Position numbers and translations under genes: made by a program. A DNA stretch of 64,000 nt, taken from contig NZ_SRMB01000001.1 of NCBI RefSeq assembly GCF_004745645.1, forward strand, positions 682,001-746,000, written 5' to 3'. The notes below the pieces were generated by a model. It was not told the DNA's origin and ran no database searches. It saw only the letters and a program-made list of their open reading frames with translations. The DNA is from Hymenobacter metallicola (lineage in GTDB: Bacteria > Bacteroidota > Bacteroidia > Cytophagales > Hymenobacteraceae). Positions 32,363 to 40,667 of the stretch are shown here, in pieces; position 1 is the first letter of the stretch, and every line of letters starts with the position of its first letter.

Positions 32363-34423
32363 ATGACCTCGACTTCCGCCTCCAAGATTTACTGCCCCAG
32401 CCTGACCGAATACAAGCGCCGCCTCTCGCGCGAAGTGAAAATCGGGGACCTGCCCCTGGGCGGCCTCAACCCCATCCGGGTGCAGAGCATGACCACCGTC
32501 GACACCATGGACACCCTGGGCTCGGTGGAGCAAACCCTGCGCATGGTGGAGGCCGGCTGCGAGTACGTGCGCATCACGGCCCCCAGCGTGAAAGAAGCCC
32601 AGAACCTGCTCGAAATCAAGAAGGAGCTGCGCAAGCGCGGCTGCTCGGTGCCGCTGATTGCCGACATTCACTTCACGCCCAACGCCGCCGAGCTGGCCGC
32701 CCGCATCGTGGAGAAAGTGCGCGTCAACCCCGGCAACTACGCCGATAAGAAGAAGTTTGACGTCATCGACTACACCGACGCCAGCTACGCGGCCGAAGTG
32801 GAGCGTATCCGGGAACGGTTCCGGCCCCTGGTGCAGATCTGCAAGCAGTACGGCACGGCCATGCGCATCGGCACCAACCACGGCTCCCTGTCCGACCGGA
32901 TTCTGAGCCGTTACGGCGATACGCCCCTGGGCATGGTCGAGTCGGCCCTGGAATTTTTGCGCCTCTGCGAGGAAGAGAACTACTACGATGTGGTGCTCTC
33001 GATGAAGGCCTCGAATACCCAGGTGATGGTGCAGGCCTACCGCCTGCTGGTCCAGAAGCTCGACGAAGAAGGCCTGCAGCCCTATCCGCTCCACCTGGGC
33101 GTAACCGAAGCCGGTGAGGCCGAAGACGGCCGCATCAAGTCGGCCGTGGGCATCGGCACGTTGCTCGAAGACGGCCTCGGCGACACCGTGCGCGTGTCGC
33201 TCACCGAAGCGCCCGAAGCCGAAGCCCCCGTGGCCCGGGCCCTGATTGACCGCTACACCACCCGGGCTATTGAGGCCAAGCCCATTCGGCCGCTGGGCGT
33301 AGAGTCCGTTACGAGCAAGTCAAACGAGACTAACAACCAACAACCAGCAACCAACAACCAGCCTCCCATCGACCCCTTCCAGTACTTCCGCCGCCACACC
33401 CGCGAAGTGCAGAACCTGGGCGGGCAGAACGTGCCCCGGGTACTGGTGGATATTTCCCGGCTGTCGTCGGTAGAATATGCCGATCTGCGGGCCGTGGGGC
33501 ACTTGTACTCGGCCTTCCTGGATAAATTTCAAATGAATGATCTGGGTGCCGACTACGTGTATAGCGGGCAGCGCCCGGTGCCGTTTATGCTGCCCAACGG
33601 CCTGAAAGAAGTGGTGGACTACAGCGCCTGGCTCGATGCCGGCCGCCGCCCCGACCATTACCCCGTACTCACCCCGGCCGAATACGCCGTAGCCGGCGCC
33701 AAGCATCCGGAGCTGAACTTCGTGTTCCAGACCCTGGATTCACTCACGCCCGCCGCCCTCGACCAGCTCCGCCAGGATGCCACGGCTGTCGTGATTCTTC
33801 ATACCGATAACGCCCACGCCATGCCCGAAATCCGCCGGGCGTTTTTCGAGCTGCTCAATAATGGCATCACCAACCCGGTGATTATCAACCGGCAGTACCC
33901 CGAGCTGACCGCCGAGCAAACCCAGCTCTACGCCGCCACCGACGTGGGCGGCCTGCTGCTCGACGGCCTCGGCGACGGAGTGGTGCTGAGCACCGAGCTG
34001 TTGCCCGAGCGCCCTAAAGAGCAGTGGCTCACGACCCTGGACCAGCTCAACCAGCTCAGCTTCGGCATTCTGCAGGCGGCCCGCACGCGCATGTCCAAGA
34101 CCGAGTACATCAGCTGCCCCAGCTGCGGCCGGACGCTGTTTGATTTGCAGGAAACCACCGCCATGATTCGCAAGCGCACCGACCATTTGAAGGGCGTCAA
34201 AATCGGCATCATGGGCTGCATCGTGAACGGGCCCGGCGAAATGGCCGACGCCGACTACGGCTACGTGGGCGTGGGCAAAGGCAAAATTGCCCTCTACCGC
34301 GGTCAGGAAGTCATCAAGAAATCCGTGCCCGAGGAGCAGGCCGTGGATCAGCTTATCGAGCTTATGCGCGAAGACGGCAAGTGGCTGGAGCCCGTGGTGC
34401 TGGAAGAGCCGGTGGGAGTGTAG
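32363..34423 (+). CDS. ispG: 4-hydroxy-3-methylbut-2-enyl diphosphate synthase IspG, long three-domain form
   Basis: Penultimate enzyme of the MEP isoprenoid pathway, converting MEcPP to HMBPP with a [4Fe-4S] cluster. The 686-aa length marks the Bacteroidota/plant type with an extra domain between the TIM barrel (about residues 1-310) and the C-terminal Fe-S domain. Cluster ligands are in SCPSCGRTLFD and KIGIMGCIVNGPGE, with the following Glu. The N-terminal barrel begins IGDLPLGGLNPIRVQSMTT. A low-complexity Asn/Gln/Pro stretch (TNNQQPATNNQPP) joins barrel and insert. The frame opens far upstream, but ATG 32363 is the natural start. Confidence 0.95.
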   Translation: MTSTSASKIYCPSLTEYKRRLSREVKIGDLPLGGLNPIRVQSMTTVDTMDTLGSVEQTLRMVEAGCEYVRITAPSVKEAQNLLEIKKELRKRGCSVPLIADIHFTPNAAELAARIVEKVRVNPGNYADKKKFDVIDYTDASYAAEVERIRERFRPLVQICKQYGTAMRIGTNHGSLSDRILSRYGDTPLGMVESALEFLRLCEEENYYDVVLSMKASNTQVMVQAYRLLVQKLDEEGLQPYPLHLGVTEAGEAEDGRIKSAVGIGTLLEDGLGDTVRVSLTEAPEAEAPVARALIDRYTTRAIEAKPIRPLGVESVTSKSNETNNQQPATNNQPPIDPFQYFRRHTREVQNLGGQNVPRVLVDISRLSSVEYADLRAVGHLYSAFLDKFQMNDLGADYVYSGQRPVPFMLPNGLKEVVDYSAWLDAGRRPDHYPVLTPAEYAVAGAKHPELNFVFQTLDSLTPAALDQLRQDATAVVILHTDNAHAMPEIRRAFFELLNNGITNPVIINRQYPELTAEQTQLYAATDVGGLLLDGLGDGVVLSTELLPERPKEQWLTTLDQLNQLSFGILQAARTRMSKTEYISCPSCGRTLFDLQETTAMIRKRTDHLKGVKIGIMGCIVNGPGEMADADYGYVGVGKGKIALYRGQEVIKKSVPEEQAVDQLIELMREDGKWLEPVVLEEPVGV

Positions 34424-34440
34424 GCAAACGCCGCTACAAG

Positions 34441-34743
34441 ATGAGACTGATGCTGTTTCTCCTGTGTGGTTTTGCCGGTGCGATTCTGCTGGCCAAGCTT
34501 CTGAACCTGGACAAGCGGCCTAAATGGATACTGGGCGGCACCTTCGTAATTGCCTGTGGCTTTGCCGCGTTGGGTGCCTACGAAGGGTGCGCCGACAAAT
34601 GGAATACCACAAAGATTGGCCGACACGGTAATTGCTCGTACCACAGAAGGCTAAAAACCCATCTGAACATCTATGGCTGGTGTGGCTTGGCTGCTAGCCT
34701 GTTAGTTATTGTGGCGACGCCCACTGATTTGAGGAAAAAGTAA
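34441..34743 (+). CDS. Small membrane protein, unknown function
   Basis: A 100-aa protein starting MRLMLFLLCGFAGAILLAKLL, with hydrophobic segments at residues about 3-22, 30-46 and 78-93 and four cysteines, two of them in EGCADKWN and GNCSYHRR. It begins 17 nt after ispG on the same strand and may be co-transcribed. No family is recognised. Confidence 0.6.
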   Translation: MRLMLFLLCGFAGAILLAKLLNLDKRPKWILGGTFVIACGFAALGAYEGCADKWNTTKIGRHGNCSYHRRLKTHLNIYGWCGLAASLLVIVATPTDLRKK

Positions 34744-34879
34744 GCCGCCGTAGCGGGGGCACGAAAAAGTGACCGACTGCTGCCGATTTTTTCTGGCTCC
34801 CCGGGTAACGTGCCGCAGTAAGGCGGGCCGAGGATAAGGTGCCCTAAAACATCCGCGCCGCTCAGCCGTCTGCACCTGC

Positions 34880-35542
34880 ATGAAACTACGAGTGATACTG
34901 ACCGGCGCGACCGGCATGGTAGGAGAGGGCGTGCTGCTGGAATGCCTAAGCAACCCCGATGTGGAGCAGGTACTGAGCGTGAGCCGCCGGCCCAGCGGCC
35001 ACCAGCACCCCAAGCTGCGCGAAATCATTCATGCTGACTTCCACGACCTGACGCCGATTCAGGACCAGCTCACGGGCTACAACGCCTGCTTTTTCTGCCT
35101 GGGCGTGTCGTCGGTGGGGATGAAGGAGCCCGAGTACCGCCGCCACACCTATGAGTTGACCCTGCACTTCGCCCAAACCCTGCTGCCCCGCAACCCCGAG
35201 CTGACGTTCTGCTACGTGTCGGGGGCCAGCACCGATAGTACCCTGCAAAGCCGGCAGATGTGGGCCCGGGTGAAGGGTGAAACCGAAAACACGTTGCTCG
35301 ACTTAGGCTTCAAGGCTGCCTACATGTTCCGCCCCGGCTTTCTGCGCGCCACGCCCGGCCAGCAGCACGTGCTGTCGTACTACAAGTACTTTGGCTGGCT
35401 CTACCCGGTCGTGCGCGCCCTGTCGCCCAAGTTCGCCTCGACCATAGCCGAGCTGGGGCAGGCCATGCTGCACGTCGCCCGGTACGGCGCCCCGAAAAAG
35501 GTGTTGGAAGTACCCGACATCGTGGCCCTGGCCAAGCGGTAA
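34880..35542 (+). CDS. NAD(P)-binding atypical short-chain dehydrogenase/epimerase-like protein
   Basis: A 220-aa Rossmann-fold protein with GATGMVGEG at residues 9-17. It lacks a standard YxxxK catalytic pair; the sequence FCYVSGASTDSTLQSRQMWARVKGETE provides a possible Ser/Lys. It resembles the HTATIP2/NAD(P)H-binding atypical SDR group. Function unknown. It converges on the DUF389 gene with a 14-bp gap. Confidence 0.82.
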   Translation: MKLRVILTGATGMVGEGVLLECLSNPDVEQVLSVSRRPSGHQHPKLREIIHADFHDLTPIQDQLTGYNACFFCLGVSSVGMKEPEYRRHTYELTLHFAQTLLPRNPELTFCYVSGASTDSTLQSRQMWARVKGETENTLLDLGFKAAYMFRPGFLRATPGQQHVLSYYKYFGWLYPVVRALSPKFASTIAELGQAMLHVARYGAPKKVLEVPDIVALAKR

Positions 35543-35556
35543 GGCTAGTAGTGGGG

Positions 35557-36486
35557 CTACACAATCGGTCGGCGGCGGTGCAGAAACTGCTGCTTCATCC
35601 AGAAAAATGGCACGCCCAACCCCACGATAAAGCCCCAGTCGGCGCCGAAGCGCTGCAGGCCTTCCAGGGCCAGATCGAAGCGGCCCACGGCCAGGCCGGC
35701 CCCAATCAGGGCGGCGGCCGGAATAAAGGCCATGGCAATCAGGGGCCCGGCCTGGAAGCTGCGGCGGTAGGCGGCCAGCATCACCACGCCGGCCAGGGCC
35801 CCAGCCCCGGCTACCAGCAGCTCCATCCACTTCGGGTGCAGCAGGTGTAGCACTTCGGGGTTGGTGGCCAGCTTCGCTTCCGTGGTTTCGCCGGTGGCTA
35901 CGAGCACGTACATGGTCAGGGCGGCGGTGCCAATGAGCACGGCGTAGCCCGCCAGTGCTGACTGCAGGCCGCGCCATACCACAATCCAGCGCCGCAGGGC
36001 CAGGCCCACGGGTACTTTGGTCATGGGGTCGAAGCCGGGGGCAATGATGGCCGAGGCCACGAAGGCTATGGCCTGCGGTACAGGGTCCGACACCAAGCCT
36101 ACGGCGCAGATCAGGCCGCCCAGGGCCATGAGCAGCAGATAGTTGGTGGTAATGGCCCCCTGGTGGCGCAGGCCGCTTTCTACCTCTTCCCAGATAGCCT
36201 CATCTTTGTCATCGACAATGGTTTTGTGCTCGGCCGGGGCAATAAAGCTGGCGGCCTCGCTCGTCACCACGCTCAGGTCATTCTCGGAAGCCACCGCCGC
36301 CCGGGCCCGGCGCAGCACCTCGTCGGCCCCGCGGTTGAGCACGTGCACCACCAGCACGTCGCCGATGGGCTTGCGGGAGGCGCCGGGCTGCACGCTGAGG
36401 CCAATAACTTCCTGCAGGGCGGTTAATTCCTGACAAAGCGAGTCTGTTACCGCCGCCGGTACGGTAATTTCCAGGGTACGATGCAT
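35557..36486 (-). CDS. DUF389-family membrane protein
   Basis: A 309-aa protein with an N-terminal ferredoxin-like cytoplasmic domain (MHRTLEITVPAAVTDSLC) and about six membrane helices from residue 125 on. The family signature is IAFVASAIIAPGFDPMTKVPVGLALRRW, which matches DUF389 proteins (SAxxI-SPxxGP-like loop). Function is not established in the family. ATG 36486 is chosen over an upstream frame extension. Confidence 0.8.
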   Translation of the reverse strand: MHRTLEITVPAAVTDSLCQELTALQEVIGLSVQPGASRKPIGDVLVVHVLNRGADEVLRRARAAVASENDLSVVTSEAASFIAPAEHKTIVDDKDEAIWEEVESGLRHQGAITTNYLLLMALGGLICAVGLVSDPVPQAIAFVASAIIAPGFDPMTKVPVGLALRRWIVVWRGLQSALAGYAVLIGTAALTMYVLVATGETTEAKLATNPEVLHLLHPKWMELLVAGAGALAGVVMLAAYRRSFQAGPLIAMAFIPAAALIGAGLAVGRFDLALEGLQRFGADWGFIVGLGVPFFWMKQQFLHRRRPIV

Positions 36487-36601
36487 AGCAGATAGGAGGT
36501 AGAAATGCCGCCGCGGGCAGCTGAACACTAGGCCGGTGTACGGGCCGCAGGTCCCGGCTGTTCGTTTTTTAGGCGGCCGCGGCCCAACCCGGCCGGATTA
36601 C

Positions 36602-36609
36602 TACCTTTG
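36602..36609 (+). promoter_or_regulatory. -7 promoter element for the HAD phosphatase gene
   Basis: TACCTTTG is a full consensus match, 21 nt before the ATG at 36631. Confidence 0.5.
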
Positions 36610-36630
36610 CCCGCCACCCCACTTTGCTGC

Positions 36631-37284
36631 ATGATTCAAACCGTCATTTTCGATATGGACGGCGTGCTGGTCGACACCGAGCCGCTCCACCACGACGCCT
36701 TTTTTCGCCACTTCGCCGAGCTGGGCATTCCCATGACGGCCGAGGAATACGCCACATTTCTGGGCGCCTCGACGCGCAACGTGTACCAGCAGCTCAAAGA
36801 GCAGTTTGGATTACCGCAGGAAGTCGAAACCCTGATTCAACGCAAGCGGGAGCTGTTTGGCAAGTCTTTCGACGAATCGACGGCGCTGGATTTGCTGCCC
36901 GGCGCCCGGGCCCTGATTGAAGACCTGCACCAAGCCGGCATCCCGCTGCAGCTGGCTTCGTCGGCCTCCAAGGAAACCATTGCCCGCGTCTTTACCCGCT
37001 TTGGCCTCTACCCGTACTTCGACAACCTGGTCAGTGGGGAAGATTTTCCGCGTTCCAAGCCCGATCCGGCCATTTTCCTGTACGCGGCCCGGCTGGCGGG
37101 CGTGGCGCCGGCGCACTGCGTGGTCATTGAAGATTCGGCCAACGGCGTAACGGCGGCCAAAGCGGCCGGCATGCGGTGTATCGGGTACCAGAGCGAGCAT
37201 TCCACCGGCCAGGACCTGCACCACGCCGACCAAGTCGTAGTGGATCTGGGACAGCTGAGCGCGGCCGTGATTCAGGCGTTGTAG
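36631..37284 (+). CDS. HAD-superfamily phosphatase/phosphoglucomutase-like protein
   Basis: A 217-aa HAD subfamily IA protein. Motif I is FDMDGVLVDTEPLH, motif II LASSASKE, the motif III Lys is in PRSKPDPAIF, and motif IV is VIEDSANGVTAA. The helical cap lies at about residues 18-85. The DxDGVxxDxEPxH start and ANGVxAAKxAGM end are typical of beta-phosphoglucomutase-like and 2-deoxyglucose-6-phosphatase-like members. The exact sugar phosphate is unknown. Monocistronic behind its own promoter. Confidence 0.88.
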   Translation: MIQTVIFDMDGVLVDTEPLHHDAFFRHFAELGIPMTAEEYATFLGASTRNVYQQLKEQFGLPQEVETLIQRKRELFGKSFDESTALDLLPGARALIEDLHQAGIPLQLASSASKETIARVFTRFGLYPYFDNLVSGEDFPRSKPDPAIFLYAARLAGVAPAHCVVIEDSANGVTAAKAAGMRCIGYQSEHSTGQDLHHADQVVVDLGQLSAAVIQAL

Positions 37285-37399
37285 CTCCGGCGTTAGGGTT
37301 CCGGAAGGCGCGTGAACCTACTTATTTAGGGGGCCTACCCATTTCCGACCCGGCTACGTATGCAAGGCAACACTAGACCTAGATAAGGAGACTTGTCGG

Positions 37400-37720
37400 A
37401 TGGCCACCCGGGCGTTGAAACTACCTGAGCTGAGCTTGCTCATGTTTATGCTGCGCGGCACGCCCGCTGCCGAGCGGCTACTCACGATTCTGTACTCGGC
37501 TGAAGTAACCGAGCTGGAGCCTGGTCAAACCGGCAGTCTGCGCTTTGTTAGCGCACTGCCCAACCGCCGGCTGGGGGAAAAGGTGGCCGGCACCCGCTTT
37601 CTGGACGAAGACGGTGTGCCGGTGTTCGTGTCGCTCTACCTCGATGAGCAGGGCGAGCTGTATGAACTGGACTGCTGGAAGGTCGATGACACGCCCCTGC
37701 GGCGCATTCCGGCTTTTTAA
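37400..37720 (+). CDS. DUF6984-like small protein
   Basis: A 106-aa soluble protein (MATRALKLPELSLLMFML...LDEQGELYELDCWKVDDTPL). The N-terminal helix and the YLDEQGELYELDxWKVD C-terminus resemble the DUF6984 family from memory. No function is known. It converges with the NTF2-like gene, leaving only 4 bp. Confidence 0.6.
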   Translation: MATRALKLPELSLLMFMLRGTPAAERLLTILYSAEVTELEPGQTGSLRFVSALPNRRLGEKVAGTRFLDEDGVPVFVSLYLDEQGELYELDCWKVDDTPLRRIPAF

Positions 37721-37724
37721 CGCC

Positions 37725-38180
37725 CTACTGGCAGCCGTCCTTGCGCCGGGTATCGATGATGTGCACAATTTTCCAGCCCGCCGCGTACTTCACCAGCTGA
37801 AACGAGTTGTAGCCGCAGTGGCTGAACTTGGAGCCCACGTAGAACTGGTAGGGCGTCCAGACGCTGGCCAGGTTGGCGTCTATCAGCACCTGCTCGAAGG
37901 TAATGCGCTCATCGTAAACCTCCTTATGGGGCGTGCCGACCAGTTTCAGAAACTCCGAGGCTTTTTCGCTGCCTAGTTGCACCCCGTTGCGGCTCCCAAT
38001 CGTGTGCAGCACCACGCCCGGGGCCAGGGTGCTGCGTACCATGGTGCTGTCGCCTTTGCGCATGCCGTCGAAAAAGCGGGTAATAGTTTGCTTAACAGCC
38101 TCTTTTTCGGCCGGGGCCGCTTGTTGGGCATAAGCCGCCGAAGAGCAGGTGAGCAACAGGCCGGGGAGAAGTTTCTTCAT
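37725..38180 (-). CDS. Secreted NTF2/SnoaL-like protein
   Basis: A 151-aa protein with a signal peptide (MKKLLPGLLLTCSSAAYAQQ) and an NTF2-like cone fold: KQTITRFFDGMRKGDSTMVRSTLAPGVVLHTIG at the start and SFQLVKYAAGWKIVHIIDTRR at the end. Bacteroidota have many such exported members, of mostly unknown function; some act on or bind small ligands. Confidence 0.8.
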   Translation of the reverse strand: MKKLLPGLLLTCSSAAYAQQAAPAEKEAVKQTITRFFDGMRKGDSTMVRSTLAPGVVLHTIGSRNGVQLGSEKASEFLKLVGTPHKEVYDERITFEQVLIDANLASVWTPYQFYVGSKFSHCGYNSFQLVKYAAGWKIVHIIDTRRKDGCQ

Positions 38181-38524
38181 GGAGAGAGGCTGACGTGATG
38201 GTTACGGTTGGGAAAAGAAACGTAAGTGCGGGCAGAGTTGCACTGTTGCTGCGCCAACACCCAATGCTACGTCCGGCCATGAGTCGCCACTGCTGCGGCG
38301 CCTGAATGCTAAGCAGTACACCCACTTGCCGGAATCCGAGAACTCGTAACTCCGTAGCTGACCTACTTGGCGGGGCCCGCTACACCAGCTTTTGCCCTAG
38401 CGCAGGAATAGTCTGCCAAGCACCTCACTTGCAAGGAAAGCGGCTTCTTGCATTCGTTGGGAACGGGCTGTCAATGGTTATTTGCCCGTAGATTGCCAGC
38501 CCTTAGCACATTGTCCTGCTTCGT
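38181..38524. other. Gene-free intergenic region
   Basis: About 340 bp between divergent genes. No gene, consensus TAnnTTTG promoter or strong hairpin was recognised here. Confidence 0.6.
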
Positions 38525-39274
38525 ATGCACGTATCCGCTCCTGAATTATCCTTAGCACTTCGTACCGAGGGCTTTGCAGTATTGCCAAACGTGCTGACAG
38601 CCGCCGAAACGGCCGCCTTGCTCCGGGCCATTGAGGCGGCCCCCGTTACGGGTAGTAATTTCCGACGCAGCCAGGATCTGTTTGCTATTCGGGCGGTGCT
38701 GGCCGAAATACCCGCTCTGCAGCCCATACTAGCCGCTTCGGCGCTGCCGACGCTGCTGGCGGCCTTGTTTCCCGGTGGCTGCCACCTGGTGAAGTCCATC
38801 TACTTTGATAAGCCCGCCCATTCCAACTGGGTGGTTGCCTGGCACCAGGATCTGATGATTAGTGTGGACTGCCGAGCCGACCTGCCCGGTTACGGCCCCT
38901 GGACCGTAAAGTCTGAAGGCATAGCCGTGCAGCCGCCGCAGCCGGTGCTGGAAAATATCTGTACCATCCGCCTTCACCTCGATAGCTGCGATGCCCGCAA
39001 TGGAGCCCTGAAGGTGGTGCCCGGTTCGCACCGGCGGGGGCCGATTCACAGTGCCGAACTACCCGAACTTACGGCCGCTCCAGTTCTGTGCCCGGTGCCC
39101 GCCGGCGGCGCCATGCTGATGAAGCCACTGTTGTTGCACGCCTCCAACCGCAGCACGAGCAGCCATAGCCGCCGGGTGCTGCACTTGGAATTTTCCTCTT
39201 TGGAGCTTCCGCCAGGAGTCGAGTGGCGCGAAAAGCAAGCCCTGGTGCCCAGCCCGCCGCGTAGCTCTACTTAG
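38525..39274 (+). CDS. Phytanoyl-CoA dioxygenase (PhyH) family protein
   Basis: A 249-aa Fe(II)/2-oxoglutarate-dependent oxygenase-like protein. The iron-binding HxD is in VAWHQDLMI, the distal His in MKPLLLHASNRS, and the 2-oxoglutarate-binding Arg in SRRVLHLEF. DARNGALKVVPGSHRRG is the family strand between them. All metal ligands are present, so it should be active, on an unknown small-molecule substrate. Confidence 0.87.
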   Translation: MHVSAPELSLALRTEGFAVLPNVLTAAETAALLRAIEAAPVTGSNFRRSQDLFAIRAVLAEIPALQPILAASALPTLLAALFPGGCHLVKSIYFDKPAHSNWVVAWHQDLMISVDCRADLPGYGPWTVKSEGIAVQPPQPVLENICTIRLHLDSCDARNGALKVVPGSHRRGPIHSAELPELTAAPVLCPVPAGGAMLMKPLLLHASNRSTSSHSRRVLHLEFSSLELPPGVEWREKQALVPSPPRSST

Positions 39275-39401
39275 TCAGCAGCGGGTATCGTAGTGCCACC
39301 ATTAGGGCCCAATGCAAGGTATTTTGTTGAATCTATTTACCTTTCCGGCAAATCATTCTGCCCCGCGGAGTGTTCTTTCTTTGTACTTAAAGCCCACTGA
39401 T

Positions 39402-39578
39402 ATGGACGGCCGCAACCTGTTTAATTTTGGTCCAGCCCTCGGATACTTCTTCCGGAAGAACGACCCCAACCGCAAAACCAATTTCAACCTGCGCACGATG
39501 CACTTTATCAACAAGCTCAGTATGGCCATGTTTCTGGTCGGCTTGTGCGTGGTGCTCTACCGCTTGTTTATGCGCTAA
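39402..39578 (+). CDS. Short conserved membrane protein (DUF6728-like)
   Basis: A 58-aa protein starting MDGRNLFNFGPALGYFFRKNDPNR, with one C-terminal membrane helix (MAMFLVGLCVVLYRLF). It resembles, from memory, short Cytophagales proteins assigned to DUF6728. The longer frame starting at 39312 lacks a credible N-terminus. Function unknown. Confidence 0.6.
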   Translation: MDGRNLFNFGPALGYFFRKNDPNRKTNFNLRTMHFINKLSMAMFLVGLCVVLYRLFMR

Positions 39579-39651
39579 CCAATAGATCTAGCGGCCCTGC
39601 CGGCGGAAATAGCTCCACCGGCAGGGCGTTGCTTTTTGCTGCCCTGACGCC

Positions 39652-40020
39652 ATGCATATTGAAGAGTTCCGCGACTACTGCCTGCTCAAGGCCGGGGTGA
39701 CCGAAGAAACGCCCTTTGGCCCTGAAACGCTCGTGTTTAAGGTGGGCGGTAAGGTCTTCGCCCTGACCGATATCGACACCTTTGGCAGCATCAACCTGAA
39801 GTGTGACCCGGAGCGGGCCGTGGAGCTGCGCGAACAGCACGACTACGTACTGCCGGGCTACCACATGAACAAAAAGCACTGGAACACGGTGCTGGTAGGA
39901 ACGGGCATTCCCGCCGGGCAGCTGCGCGAGTTGATTGACCATTCTTATGACCTGGTGCGGGCCTCTTTGCCTAAAAAGCTGCGGGAAGAACTCAGGGAGG
40001 CAGAGCAGGAGCAAGCCTGA
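39652..40020 (+). CDS. MmcQ/YjbR family protein
   Basis: A 122-aa protein with the CyaY-like MmcQ/YjbR fold: EFRDYCLLKAGVTEETPFGPETLVFKV, the SINLKCDPERAVELRE strand-helix and GYHMNKKHWNTV. These are proposed double-wing DNA-binding-like proteins with no settled role. Alone on its strand, 73 bp after the small membrane protein. Confidence 0.88.
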   Translation: MHIEEFRDYCLLKAGVTEETPFGPETLVFKVGGKVFALTDIDTFGSINLKCDPERAVELREQHDYVLPGYHMNKKHWNTVLVGTGIPAGQLRELIDHSYDLVRASLPKKLREELREAEQEQA

Positions 40021-40085
40021 AACGTCAACGGCAGAAACATTCGGGAGGTGGAGCTGACGCTTCACTTCTTATTTTTTGAACAGTA

Positions 40086-40117
40086 TTGTAACATTGCTGG
40101 TTACAGTGCTACCTTTG
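40086..40117 (+). promoter_or_regulatory. Promoter of the Rrf2 gene with overlapping palindromic operator
   Basis: -33 TTG (40086-40088) and -7 TACCTTTG (40110-40117) are separated by 21 nt. Between and over them lies TTGTAAC-N7-GTTACAG (40086-40106), an imperfect palindrome also found in perfect form before the next gene. A protein bound there would block the promoter, consistent with autorepression. Confidence 0.7.
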
Positions 40118-40156
40118 CCTCGAAGTCAGGAGCAACGTAGCTGGCTTACCTTTACC

Positions 40157-40588
40157 ATGCAGATCAGCAGCCGCTTTTCCGTCGCCGTTCACGTGTTGTC
40201 CCTGCTGGCCTTGCAGCAGGAAAATGACGTGCTGCTGACGTCGGAGCGGATGGCGGGCAGCGTGAACACCAACCCCGTGGTGATCCGGCGCCTGCTGGGG
40301 CAGCTGAAAAAGGCGGGCCTGGTGGAAGTGCGCCCCGCCGCGGGCGGCACCTTTCTGACGCGCCGGCCGGCGGCCATTACCCTGCTGGAAGTGTACCGGG
40401 CCGTGGAGGTGGTGGAAGCAGGCCAGCTCTTCAGCGTCCACGACAAGCCCAACCCGGCCTGCCTGGTGGGTCGTAATATTCAGTCGGCCCTGGATGATAC
40501 CCTGCAACGGGCCCAAACCGCCCTGGAGCAGGTGCTGGCCGGGGTTACGCTGCAGCAGGTCACGACCGATATTGTGGCCAAAGCCTGA
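40157..40588 (+). CDS. Rrf2-family transcriptional regulator (YwnA-like)
   Basis: A 143-aa winged-helix regulator starting MQISSRFSVAVHVLSLLA, with the Rrf2 recognition region VNTNPVVIRRLLGQLKKAGLVEVRPAAGGTFL. Only one Cys (KPNPACLVGRNIQ) is present in the effector region, so an Fe-S cluster like that of IscR is unlikely; a thiol-based or ligand response as in YwnA-type members is more likely. The partner gene 79 nt downstream is a YwnB-like NAD(P)-binding protein, the same pairing as ywnA-ywnB in Bacillus. ATG 40157 is preferred to an upstream in-frame start inside the operator region. Confidence 0.87.
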   Translation: MQISSRFSVAVHVLSLLALQQENDVLLTSERMAGSVNTNPVVIRRLLGQLKKAGLVEVRPAAGGTFLTRRPAAITLLEVYRAVEVVEAGQLFSVHDKPNPACLVGRNIQSALDDTLQRAQTALEQVLAGVTLQQVTTDIVAKA

Positions 40589-40609
40589 GGGTCTTTTTTT
40601 TTGCCTTTA

Positions 40610-40632
40610 ATTGTAACTGCTTTTGTTACAAT
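40610..40632 (+). promoter_or_regulatory. Perfect palindromic operator before the NAD(P)-binding gene
   Basis: ATTGTAAC-N7-GTTACAAT is a perfect 8-bp inverted repeat, 35 nt before the ATG at 40668, matching the site upstream of the Rrf2 gene. It is the likely second binding site of that regulator. A weak TAnnTTTG-like element (TTTACTTTC) follows. Confidence 0.72.
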
Positions 40633-40667
40633 GTGTCTTGTTTTCACCTTTTTTACTTTCTCATTCT

